From contig JAHOYV010000070.1 of assembly GCA_019038745.1 (NCBI GenBank), forward strand, positions 104,785 to 168,784: DNA of 64,000 nt, written 5' to 3'. Of the stretch, positions 53,281 through 61,411 are shown in pieces (within the stretch, counting starts at the first letter, position 1; the number at the start of each line of letters is the position of its first letter). Below the pieces are notes generated by a model that was given only the letters and a program-made list of their open reading frames with translations, made no database searches and was not told where the DNA came from. Position numbers and translations under genes: made by a program. The stretch comes from Gemmatimonadales bacterium (GTDB lineage Bacteria > Krumholzibacteriota > Krumholzibacteriia > LZORAL124-64-63).

Positions 53281-54272
53281 TGGCCCAGGTGAAGGCCCGT
53301 GGCCAGGAATGATTGCACGTAGTCAGCCACTGCGTCCTCAAGAACCGTGAACGGGCGACCGTAGCCGGCTGCGCGCAGCTTCTCCATCTTCGCTTCGGTA
53401 TGATACTGGTACTTACCCCTCAGATGTTCGGGCATGGGCACGTATTCTATTCGCGGATCTTTGCCCAGGGCGGTGAAGATGGCGGTCATCAGCCGGTTCC
53501 AGTCGTTGGCCTGCCCGGTCCCCACGTTGAAGATCCCGCCCAGATTGGGTTGTCCGGCGAACCAAAGTGTGATGTCCACCGCGTTCTTGACGTAGATAAA
53601 ATCGCGTTGCTGGCCACCATCGGGAAACTCGGGCCGGTCGGATTTGAAGAGCCGCACCCCGCCCTCGGCCACGACCTGCTCGTACCCCTTGCAGACCATT
53701 GAGCGCATGTCTCCCTTGTGCCACTCGTTGGGCCCGTAAACGTTGAAGTATTTCAAGCAGACGATGCGGTCCAGAACCCCTTCGGCGCGAGCCCAGAGGT
53801 CGAAGTCCTGCTTGGATTTCGCGTACAGGTTCAATGGCTTGAGATCCTGGATGGCCCCGTCGTCGTCATCGTAGCCCTGTGAGCCGTCGCCGTAGGTAGC
53901 CGCGCTGCTGGCGTTGATGAAACGGGTTCCTGCGGCCAAACACGCCCGACAAAGGTTTCGGGTGTAGCCGAAGTTGTTGCGGTCCAGGAAGTCCGCGTCT
54001 GTTTCGGTGGTGCTGCTGCAGGCTCCCAAGTGGTAAACCGTTTCCAGCCTGCCTACGTTTTCCGGCTGGTCCAGCCAGGCCAGGAAAGCTTCCTTATCCA
54101 GGTATAATTCGTAGTCCAGGGGAGCCAGGTTGGCGTTGTCCGCGTCGCTGTCGTGAACATCCACCACCAGAAGATCACGACGACCGCGCCGGTTCAGTTC
54201 CCAGACAATGTTGCTACCGATAAAACCGGCTGCTCCGGTAACGGCGATCATGCCACTCCGCCTTTCGTTCAT
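53277..54272 (-). CDS. hldD: ADP-L-glycero-D-manno-heptose 6-epimerase
   Basis: This SDR-fold enzyme makes the L,D-heptose donor for the inner core of lipopolysaccharide. It shows VTGAAGFIGSNIVWELN, then YHLGACSSTTETD, and the catalytic tyrosine/lysine in NLYAKSK. RFaD-specific segments include CLKYFNVYGPNEWHKGDMRS and VGTGQANDWNRL. The length of 331 residues is normal. The ATG overlaps the protease stop by four bases (ATGA) and has GAGGAAACGCC upstream. It is evidence for a heptose-containing LPS outer membrane. The rest of the heptose pathway is not in the window. Confidence 0.94.
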   Translation of the reverse strand: MNERRSGMIAVTGAAGFIGSNIVWELNRRGRRDLLVVDVHDSDADNANLAPLDYELYLDKEAFLAWLDQPENVGRLETVYHLGACSSTTETDADFLDRNNFGYTRNLCRACLAAGTRFINASSAATYGDGSQGYDDDDGAIQDLKPLNLYAKSKQDFDLWARAEGVLDRIVCLKYFNVYGPNEWHKGDMRSMVCKGYEQVVAEGGVRLFKSDRPEFPDGGQQRDFIYVKNAVDITLWFAGQPNLGGIFNVGTGQANDWNRLMTAIFTALGKDPRIEYVPMPEHLRGKYQYHTEAKMEKLRAAGYGRPFTVLEDAVADYVQSFLATGLHLGQ

Positions 54273-55534
54273 GGCGTTTCCTCGATCAGGATCTCACCAC
54301 TCCAATCCTGGCCGTCCCGCTCGGCCTGGAAGCCCAGCTTGTCACCCACGCTGGCCTCGTAGATCAACCGGTACAGCACGTCCCTCGAAGTAAGAGGTTG
54401 ACCTTCCATCTGGCGAATAATGTCGCCGGGACGCAGACCTGATTTCCAGGCGGGAGCATCCTGCAGGATGTAGACCACCAGAAAACCGAGAGGGTCATCC
54501 AGGCCCAGATACTGCACCATTCCGGGGGAGAGACGCTGCAGTGTGAAACCAAGGCTGAATTCCCGATAGTGTCCGAATTCCTGGATCTCACGAATCACGG
54601 TCAGGACCCGTGCCGAGGGAACGGCGAAACCGATCCCCACGCTGCCGCCGGATTCGGAAAAGATGAAGGTATTTATCCCTACCACTTCGCCGGCGGTATT
54701 AATCAGGGGACCGCCGCTGTTGCCCGGGTTGATGGCAGCATCGGTCTGGATCATCCCCAGATACTCTCGATCCCCCTCGGCCCGCTTGATATCCCGATTC
54801 AAGGCACTGATCACACCGACCGTCACGGTAGGCTGGGTATCGGCCAGCAGGTAGCCGAAGGGGGAACCGATGGCAATGGCCCATTCCCCGATCTGCAGAT
54901 CATCCGCATCCGAAAGAGTGGCGAAGGGAAGATTCCGTCCCTCGATTCGCAAAAAAGCCAGGTCATAACGGGAGACCGACTCCAACAATTGGGCTTGGTA
55001 CTGCTGGCCGTTGGAAAGGGTGACCACGACCTGCACCGCGTCTGCGACCACGTGCTGATTGGTCACGACCAAACCGTCCGCCGAGACGATCAGACCCGAA
55101 CCCATGCTTTGGACATGGCTGTATAAACCACGCCGCGGAATAAGACCCATCCGCTCCATGAATTCCATGGATGGGCTGCTGCGCACTGCTTTCTGTTGTA
55201 CGACGTTGATACTGACCACGGCCGGGGCGACTTCCCGCGTAGCCCGAACAATGGCGTTGGTCCGTCCCTGGAGCAGGGTTTCGCCCCGAGCGGAAAGCTG
55301 TGCCTCCCCTGAATTTTCCTCGGCTCCCGAGTTCAAAACACTGTCTTGTCCTGAATTTCGGTTAACAGTCCCATTGATGGAAGAACCTTCGCCCGGGTCA
55401 CCCGGGTGCCCTGAGCCGCCGGGACCATCCCTGAACAGCGACAAATCGGATCGAACCTCCAGCAACCAGTAACCGAAGACGGCTCCTACGATCAGGCCCA
55501 GCAACACTCCCAGCCATTTTTCCCGCAGATCCAC
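54269..55534 (-). CDS. HtrA-family serine protease, DegS-like layout
   Basis: This membrane-anchored periplasmic protease of 421 residues has an N-terminal membrane helix (WLGVLLGLIVGAVFGYWLL) and a Ser/Gly/Glu-rich linker to about residue 90. The trypsin-like domain has His161 (TNQHVV), Asp191 (YDLAF) and Ser273 (INPGNSGGPL). A single C-terminal PDZ domain follows. One PDZ plus an anchor is the DegS arrangement, so it may act as a site-1 protease for envelope stress, with RseP at 42-43 kb as site 2. No RseA or sigma-E gene is visible. The GTG start shares one base with the transaldolase stop. Confidence 0.93.
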   Translation of the reverse strand: MDLREKWLGVLLGLIVGAVFGYWLLEVRSDLSLFRDGPGGSGHPGDPGEGSSINGTVNRNSGQDSVLNSGAEENSGEAQLSARGETLLQGRTNAIVRATREVAPAVVSINVVQQKAVRSSPSMEFMERMGLIPRRGLYSHVQSMGSGLIVSADGLVVTNQHVVADAVQVVVTLSNGQQYQAQLLESVSRYDLAFLRIEGRNLPFATLSDADDLQIGEWAIAIGSPFGYLLADTQPTVTVGVISALNRDIKRAEGDREYLGMIQTDAAINPGNSGGPLINTAGEVVGINTFIFSESGGSVGIGFAVPSARVLTVIREIQEFGHYREFSLGFTLQRLSPGMVQYLGLDDPLGFLVVYILQDAPAWKSGLRPGDIIRQMEGQPLTSRDVLYRLIYEASVGDKLGFQAERDGQDWSGEILIEETP

Positions 55535-56187
55535 TACTTACCGCCCTGAAGTTTTTCCCAGTCGGCCATGAAACCGGCCAGACCCTTGTCGGTCAAAGGA
55601 TGGGCGACCAGTTTCTTGATCACCTGGGGTGGGATCGTGGCCACGTCTGCCCCCAACAACGCCGAATCCACCACGTGCAGCGGATGTCGGACGGAGGCCA
55701 CGATGATCTCGGTGTCGTAATCGTAGTTGAGGTAGATCTCCACGATGTCGGCGATCAACTGCATGCCGTCCTCGCTGATGTCATCGAGCCTGCCGACGAA
55801 AGGCGATACATAGGCGGCTCCGGCCTTGGCCACCAGGAGGGCCTGACTGGCCGAGAACACGAGAGTGGCGTTGACCCTGATTCCCTCTTCTGCCAGGGCG
55901 GCGATCGCCTTCAAACCTTCATAAGTCGTGGGAACCTTGACTACGATGTGCTCGCTGAGCGCGGCCAACCGTTTGCCTTCGGTAATCATGCCCTCGGCTT
56001 CCAGGGCCGTGACCTCTCCGCTGACCGGACCCTGCACTACTTCGCAGATCTCCTTCAGCAACCCGTCGGTGTCGGTCCGCCCCTCCTTGGCCATCAGGCT
56101 GGGATTGGTCGTAACTCCGTCGCACATGCCCATGGCCTTGATTTCCTTGATGGCCTCCAGGTTCGCCGTATCGATGAAAAACTTCAT
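55534..56187 (-). CDS. Transaldolase / fructose-6-phosphate aldolase family
   Basis: The 217-residue protein is the short (TalC/FSA-type) class of transaldolase. It has [25 protein letters not shown] and the Schiff-base lysine Lys84 in [25 protein letters not shown] is also typical. It acts in the non-oxidative pentose phosphate pathway or as an aldolase; the two activities cannot be separated by motif alone, but annotation as transaldolase is usual for this length. It follows truA by 32 bases, and its stop overlaps the HtrA start. Confidence 0.93.
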   Translation of the reverse strand: MKFFIDTANLEAIKEIKAMGMCDGVTTNPSLMAKEGRTDTDGLLKEICEVVQGPVSGEVTALEAEGMITEGKRLAALSEHIVVKVPTTYEGLKAIAALAEEGIRVNATLVFSASQALLVAKAGAAYVSPFVGRLDDISEDGMQLIADIVEIYLNYDYDTEIIVASVRHPLHVVDSALLGADVATIPPQVIKKLVAHPLTDKGLAGFMADWEKLQGGK

Positions 56188-56219
56188 GTGAAACTCCTTT
56201 TTACGCTATTTTGAAGCCG

Positions 56220-57074
56220 CTATCCTGCCGAATCGGCGGAACAATCGGCAGGACTATCAGGTGAACGATACTCGGGATCCAGCAAGGACATGGGATACTC
56301 GATTTCTTCCATGAACAATCCACAAGCCGGTGCCATACAGCCCGCCAAACCACGATCCCGACCAGCCAGAATTCCGGGTACTTCGGCGGCTGAGCGCTCA
56401 GCACGTCCCACCTCCACCAGGGTCCCGACCATGATTCTCACCATATGATGCAGGAAGCGGTTGCCGCGTATCTGAAAGATAGCCGAATCCGCATCCCATT
56501 CAAAGGCACAAAGATCGAGACGGCAGACGTTGCCGTCATCCTTCAGGGAGGACGTTTTGCAGAAGCTGCTGAAATCGTGATCACCCAGGAAACAGGCCAC
56601 CGCTTCATCCATCGCGGTCCGGTCCAGGTTCCAGTGCACCTGCCACTCGTGGGGCCTGAAGATGTCCCGACGGAATGACAGATAGTAATGGTAGCGGCGT
56701 GATTGGGCTGACTGAATAGCATGGAAACCCGGAGAGACGACGCGGATTGTGTTAACCGAAACATCCTCCGGCAAACGCCTTTGCAAAGCCCGCTGGAGAC
56801 GTTCAAATTCCTCCGGCCCGTTCACCGTAAGATGCGCAACCTGCCCTCTGGCATGTACCCCGGCATCCGTGCGGCCGGCTCCGATCGGGGTGGCCGGTCG
56901 TCCCAGTAGATAGGAGATCGCCTTCTTCAATTCTCCCTGAACCGTAAGATGGTTGGGCTGTTCCTGCCAACCGTGAAAGCGGGTGCCGACATAGGAGATG
57001 TCCAGGCGCAAACGGATGGCGTTTTGTTCCACGGCTTGCTCCACTTTAGGCTCCTGTGCATCCGATCGGGTCAT
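56220..57074 (-). CDS. truA: tRNA pseudouridine synthase A
   Basis: This enzyme isomerises uridines 38-40 in the tRNA anticodon stem. The catalytic aspartate is Asp70 in GAGRTDAGVHARGQVAHL. FHGWQEQPNHLTVQGEL and the C-terminal RIMVGTLVEVGR are conserved. The track start is 57140; ATG 57074 has GAGGTATGGA upstream and follows the EcfT stop by eight bases. Length is 284 residues, with a Ser/Glu-rich N-terminal extension of about 18 residues. Confidence 0.95.
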   Translation of the reverse strand: MTRSDAQEPKVEQAVEQNAIRLRLDISYVGTRFHGWQEQPNHLTVQGELKKAISYLLGRPATPIGAGRTDAGVHARGQVAHLTVNGPEEFERLQRALQRRLPEDVSVNTIRVVSPGFHAIQSAQSRRYHYYLSFRRDIFRPHEWQVHWNLDRTAMDEAVACFLGDHDFSSFCKTSSLKDDGNVCRLDLCAFEWDADSAIFQIRGNRFLHHMVRIMVGTLVEVGRAERSAAEVPGILAGRDRGLAGCMAPACGLFMEEIEYPMSLLDPEYRSPDSPADCSADSAG

Positions 57075-57082
57075 TCCATACC

Positions 57083-57907
57083 TCAATCCCACCGCACGCC
57101 CGGGTGACCGATCCCGAACCAGACCAGAGCGGCAAACCACAGGACCAGAACCGTCAGTTGCACAATTGATGGCCCTGTTGTCGATCCAGTTGAACCGCAG
57201 ACGGTTACCGGGCGTCTTGTACGCAGGGACAGAGACAGGGTTTCGGCTCGGCGGACCAGGGTCTCCAGAAGCGGAATTACTACACGCACCTTGTCCAGGA
57301 GTGAATCATACTTCCCCTTCAGAAAATTTCTCGTCTGAATGTCGCCGGTCGCCTTGAGCGGTCCTGTCCGACGCAAGCGGACCACGGTCTCGATCCTCCG
57401 TCCCTCACCCAGCACCCCTGGAACGGTTCCCAAGGCCACGGCCAATACCAGCCCCAGGTCCTGGGTCGGAACCCCCAATCGGGACAATGGACGCAACCAC
57501 CAGTGAGTTCCCAGCACAAGATCGTCCAGGGATGAAGTGCGCAAATACAAACCCAGCCAACCGATCGTACAGGCGACCCGGGCCAGAGCCTTCACGCCGG
57601 CCAATAATCCCGCCACCGAAGGATGCCACAGGGGAGCGGCCCAGGTGGAGGTGAAAACGTGGATCAAAAGGATCAGAATGGAGGCACCCCGCCAAGGCTT
57701 CAGGGCCGCTGTTTGATCCTTCGGCCCCAGGCCTGTTCGGGTCAGCACAAAGATCAGGGCCACAGCAATCACGGCCAGAGTGATCGGTCCGGCCAACATG
57801 CTGCTGGCCAAGCCCAGGACCAGTCCGCCCAAGCGACTCACGGGATGAACCCGCGAAAGTGAAGTGGATCGCAAGGCCGCTGTGGAAAAGGCAGCCCCGG
57901 AAATCAA
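57083..57907 (-). CDS. EcfT-like transmembrane protein (energy-coupling factor transporter)
   Basis: The 274-residue membrane protein resembles EcfT/CbiQ. It has four to six hydrophobic segments, then a cytoplasmic helical region with two Arg-containing coupling motifs (ETVVRLRRTGP and RAETLSLSLRTRRP). The second is close to the Ala-Arg-Gly type but degenerate. In complete ECF importers it pairs with two ATPases and a substrate-binding S component for vitamins or metals. None of these lies nearby. The TTG at 57907 overlaps the asd stop by four bases (TTGA). It may use distant ATPases or have a different role. Confidence 0.75.
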   Translation of the reverse strand: MISGAAFSTAALRSTSLSRVHPVSRLGGLVLGLASSMLAGPITLAVIAVALIFVLTRTGLGPKDQTAALKPWRGASILILLIHVFTSTWAAPLWHPSVAGLLAGVKALARVACTIGWLGLYLRTSSLDDLVLGTHWWLRPLSRLGVPTQDLGLVLAVALGTVPGVLGEGRRIETVVRLRRTGPLKATGDIQTRNFLKGKYDSLLDKVRVVIPLLETLVRRAETLSLSLRTRRPVTVCGSTGSTTGPSIVQLTVLVLWFAALVWFGIGHPGVRWD

Positions 57908-58914
57908 GACGCCGGTTCCCTGGCCAGGAGTTCCGCGATCTGCACGGCGTTCCAGGCCGCGCCCTTGAGCAAATTGTCGGCCACGACCCAACACAACAGG
58001 GCGCGGTCGTCGGCAGGGTCAAGCCGTACCCTCCCCACGTGAACGATCCTCTGGCCGTCGACCTGGCGCGGAGTGAGGTAATCGTGAGGGTCGTTGGTCA
58101 CTTCCAGACCGGGCCTGTCCCCCAGGGCCAGATGCGCGGCTTCGAGATCAACCGGACGATCGCAGACAACCCTCACCGCCGCACTGTGTCCGTTGATCAC
58201 CGGCACCCGGACGGCGGTGCAGGTCACAGCCAGGTCAGTGCCCCGCCCCAGTATTTTTCGCAGCTCCTTGACGACTTTATTTTCTTCTTCATAGGAACCA
58301 TCGTCCAAAGCGGAACCGATGGCCGGGATCACGTTGGCGGCGATGAGTTGGGGGAAGACTTCGTCGTCCCCGGCCGATGATGGTTGCCCGGCAACCTGTC
58401 GTTCTAATTCCTCCACGGCCTTCCGGCCACCTCCCGACACAGCCTGCATAGTGGTAACGTGAACCTCACGCAGACCGAAGACCTCATTCAGCGGAGCGAC
58501 TGCCATCGCGACCTGTATCGTCGAGCAGTTGGGATTAGCGATTAACCCGCCCCCACCGCCAGAGCGGATCTGCACCAGTGACCCGTTGATCTCCGGAACC
58601 ACCAAGGGGATGCTCTCCTGTGTGCGGAAAGCCGAGGAATTGTCGATGACCCAGGTGCCGGAACCGGTCGCGACAGGGCCCCAAGTTCGACTTGTCGCGC
58701 CGCCCCCGCTGAAAAGGGCGATATCCACATCGGAGAAGCTATCCTCGGTAACTTCCTGGACGGTCAGTTCACGACCCCTGAACCGCAGTTTGGAACCGGC
58801 CGAGCGGCTGGAAGCCAATAACAAGGGATCACCCGAAAGCCAAGAGCAGCCCTCCAGCAGTTTCAACATGGCGCGCCCGACCAACCCGGTAGCGCCCAGC
58901 ACAGCGGTTTTCAT
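57904..58914 (-). CDS. asd: Aspartate-semialdehyde dehydrogenase
   Basis: This NADPH-dependent enzyme reduces aspartyl phosphate to the semialdehyde, the branch point to lysine/diaminopimelate, threonine and methionine. It has AVLGATGLVGRAML, the catalytic cysteine Cys130 in IANPNCSTIQ, and VTTMQAVSGGGRKAVEEL. The active-site histidine lies in VPVINGHSAAVRV. ATG 58914 has GGAG nine bases upstream and is preferred to the track GTG at 58923. It is the first gene of a packed leftward run to Rsm22. Confidence 0.95.
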   Translation of the reverse strand: MKTAVLGATGLVGRAMLKLLEGCSWLSGDPLLLASSRSAGSKLRFRGRELTVQEVTEDSFSDVDIALFSGGGATSRTWGPVATGSGTWVIDNSSAFRTQESIPLVVPEINGSLVQIRSGGGGGLIANPNCSTIQVAMAVAPLNEVFGLREVHVTTMQAVSGGGRKAVEELERQVAGQPSSAGDDEVFPQLIAANVIPAIGSALDDGSYEEENKVVKELRKILGRGTDLAVTCTAVRVPVINGHSAAVRVVCDRPVDLEAAHLALGDRPGLEVTNDPHDYLTPRQVDGQRIVHVGRVRLDPADDRALLCWVVADNLLKGAAWNAVQIAELLAREPAS

Positions 58915-58981
58915 GGAATCCACTCCATGGCCTCTGAAAAGTGGCCTTCGAAATACCCAGGTTCAGCCAACAACTTGTTGC

Positions 58982-59010
58982 ATAGTAGCAAAGCTGCCGC
59001 CAAGGGTCAA
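58982..59010 (-). promoter_or_regulatory. Promoter of the asd-led operon
   Basis: On the minus strand TTGACC (59010-59005) and TACTAT (58987-58982) are separated by exactly 17 bases, about 68 bases before the asd ATG. Two 14-base direct repeats abut the -35 box. Confidence 0.55.
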
Positions 59011-59038
59011 AAGCTTGGATTCTGAAGCTTGGATTCTG
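59011..59038. repeat. Two tandem 14-base repeats abutting the asd -35 box
   Basis: The unit aagcttggattctg occurs twice without a gap (59011-59024, 59025-59038). A degenerate third copy may follow (aattggatttga). The repeats lie directly upstream of the -35 box, where activator sites are commonly found. Confidence 0.75.
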
Positions 59039-59131
59039 AATTGGATTTGAGATGGGCCCAACCCCTGGAGAGTGTTAGTCTGCCGGGAAAGCTCACATTG
59101 GTTTTTACCGGAGTTCCAGGAGTTGTGCGCC

Positions 59132-61345
59132 ATGTCCAAGAAACGTTCCATCCGAACTGTCGGAATTCCACTCGGGACTACCATCCCGTACCCGGTTCTC
59201 CTGTGCCTGACTCTCCTGTCGCTCCTTTTGACCGGTTGCTGGCAAGAAAATTCGGACCGGGAAGACAGCAGAAAAATATTAGCCGGATGGGAGGACGCCC
59301 GGCTGGCACCGGGCGATTCCCTGGTCGCCTTGATGACCGGGGGCGACGCGCATATCCGCCTGGCCGCCGTCCGTACTGCAGGCCTTGTCGGCAGAACGGA
59401 TATCCTGCCGGAAATGATCGCCGCCCTGGAGGACCCCAGCAACACCATCGGACGTCAGGCCGCTTTCAGCTTGGGTTTGTTGGGAGACGAACGCGCAATC
59501 CCGGCCCTGGCAATAGCCGCCGACAGCCCCAGACCGGCCCTGCGGGAAGCAGCCTTGGCCGGGCTGGGTCGATTGCCCAACGATGGCCAGGCTTTGCTGA
59601 AAGCCTCGACGGCAACCAGCGCGGTCGAGGCGGCGCTGGCCTGGGACGGATTACGCAACATGGCCGCCCGCGTTGATTCCAGCGCCCTGCACGAAGCGGT
59701 GCTGACTGGTCTGGCGCGATCCGAAACAGATATCCAGTGGCGGGTGCTGCGTTGTCTGGAACGTTTTCCCGTCCTTAATCTGTTTCCGCAAATCGCACCC
59801 TACGCCAAGTCCGATGACGCCCAGGTCCGGGTACACGCCTATCGCGCACTGTCCCACCTGGAAACAGTCCCAGCTCTCCAGACTGTGATGACAGGATGGG
59901 CTGATCACGATCACTTCCGGGGTCGCCATCTGGACCGGGTGCAAATCAACGGGCTGCGGACTTTGGGTATTCTTGGGGAACTGGCGGACGGTGAAGGAGT
60001 GGTCTGGGACAACCTGGCCGCCATCCTGATCCAGGCAGCAGGCAGCAATAACCCCCACGTAGCCGAAACCGCCCTGGTGGCCATGTCCCGTTGCGTTCAG
60101 AACGCGCCTCTTCCGGCCGAAGCGGCGGACCAGGAAAGTTTATTGCCGGTCTGGCGAATCCGCATGGCACGAGCCGCCCACACACACCTGGACGACAAGC
60201 AGCTCGGCGTGAAGGTGGCCGCTGTCGGTGCATGGGCCGACCTGCGCGGAACTGGAGCCGGATCGGAGATCGTCGAACGCCTGGCCATAGCCGAGGATCC
60301 CCGAGTCCAGGCCTCCCTGCTGGGGGCGATCAGTCGTATCCATGAAGACCCATTGCCTTTGCTGATCCGTTACACTGACCCGAGCCATCGAGCCCTGGTC
60401 AGAGAGTCGGCCCTTTCGGGGTTGGTTGCCGTGTGGACCGACCGCCTACCACAGGCCCAACTGCAGAGCCAAGCGACCCAAGACCTTATCCTCGATCTGT
60501 TAGTCAGCGCAGCCCGTGATGCCGATTTCGTGGTCGCCACAACAGCGGCGAATCACCTGGGGAGATTCCCATCACCGTCGGGATTAACAGCCATGTTGGA
60601 CCTGTGGGAAAGAGCTGAAGGCCCGGACCGTTCAGACCTGCGGCTCGGAGTGTTGACCGGATTGAAGAGCCTGTTCCCGGCTACAAATGAAACCGCACCT
60701 TCTGAAGCCTGGTGTACGACGGAGAGCCTGCTGATCCGGACCGCCGAAATATTGCGCGCCGCTTTCGATTCTCCCGACCTTCGGATACGACTTGAAGCCC
60801 GGTCTACAGCCCTGGAATCCGGGCTACTAGCCGAGAAACTTATCCCCACCGCCGCCAGTCTGCAGGCCACACTACCCGCTGTTTCACGCCACCAGCAGCA
60901 ACCAGCCGTGGCCGTCCCGGGCTCAGCGCCGAAAGTCAAATGCCTCACCGACCGAGGCGACTTCATAATCAAACTGAACGGAAAGATTGCCCCCAACACC
61001 TGTGCCGTATTCCTGGATTTGATCAATCGCGGCTACTACGAGGACCTGATTTTCCACAGGGTCGTACCCGATTTCGTAGTCCAGGGCGGAGATCCCCGCG
61101 GCGATGGCTGGGGTGGCCCGGGCTACTGCATCCGCAGCGAATGGAGCGAAACACCATACCGGCGGGCCGCCGTGGGTATCGCCCATTCCGGCAAGGACAC
61201 CGGCGGCAGCCAGTTCTTCGTTACGCTGTCGGAACAACCGCACCTGAACAGCCGTTATACTGTTTTCGGCGAGGTGGTCAAGGGAATGGATGTCGTGGAT
61301 CGGATCCAGATCGGGGATCGGTTCAAGCTTGAAGTGATGCCCTGA
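59132..61345 (+). CDS. HEAT-repeat lipoprotein with C-terminal cyclophilin peptidyl-prolyl isomerase domain
   Basis: The 737-residue product has a lipoprotein signal (LLSLLLTGC at about residue 34). Some 500 residues of HEAT-like helical repeats follow (HIRLAAVRTAGLVGRTDI, NTIGRQAAFSLGLLGDERA and more). The C-terminal cyclophilin domain (about 600-735) has FHRVVPDFVVQGGDPRGDG and GSQFFVTLSEQPHLNSRYTVFG. The catalytic arginine and the substrate-groove residues are present. It probably sits in the periplasm, tethered to a membrane, and helps fold or hold exported proteins. ATG 59132 has AGGAG upstream; the track start at 59072 lies before the signal sequence. Confidence 0.9.
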   Translation: MSKKRSIRTVGIPLGTTIPYPVLLCLTLLSLLLTGCWQENSDREDSRKILAGWEDARLAPGDSLVALMTGGDAHIRLAAVRTAGLVGRTDILPEMIAALEDPSNTIGRQAAFSLGLLGDERAIPALAIAADSPRPALREAALAGLGRLPNDGQALLKASTATSAVEAALAWDGLRNMAARVDSSALHEAVLTGLARSETDIQWRVLRCLERFPVLNLFPQIAPYAKSDDAQVRVHAYRALSHLETVPALQTVMTGWADHDHFRGRHLDRVQINGLRTLGILGELADGEGVVWDNLAAILIQAAGSNNPHVAETALVAMSRCVQNAPLPAEAADQESLLPVWRIRMARAAHTHLDDKQLGVKVAAVGAWADLRGTGAGSEIVERLAIAEDPRVQASLLGAISRIHEDPLPLLIRYTDPSHRALVRESALSGLVAVWTDRLPQAQLQSQATQDLILDLLVSAARDADFVVATTAANHLGRFPSPSGLTAMLDLWERAEGPDRSDLRLGVLTGLKSLFPATNETAPSEAWCTTESLLIRTAEILRAAFDSPDLRIRLEARSTALESGLLAEKLIPTAASLQATLPAVSRHQQQPAVAVPGSAPKVKCLTDRGDFIIKLNGKIAPNTCAVFLDLINRGYYEDLIFHRVVPDFVVQGGDPRGDGWGGPGYCIRSEWSETPYRRAAVGIAHSGKDTGGSQFFVTLSEQPHLNSRYTVFGEVVKGMDVVDRIQIGDRFKLEVMP

Positions 61346-61381
61346 AAACACGAGACCCGGCCACCGTTACAACCGGGTCTC
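61345..61381. terminator. Hairpin between convergent HEAT-cyclophilin and malic-enzyme genes
   Basis: GAGACCCGG (61352-61360) and CCGGGTCTC (61373-61381) form a perfect nine-base stem with a 12-base loop. On the minus strand it is followed by GTGTTTTC, giving a short T run for the malic-enzyme transcript. On the plus strand no T run follows. Confidence 0.65.
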
Positions 61382-61411
61382 CTCACCAGCTTAATACCCC
61401 CACGGGGTGCC

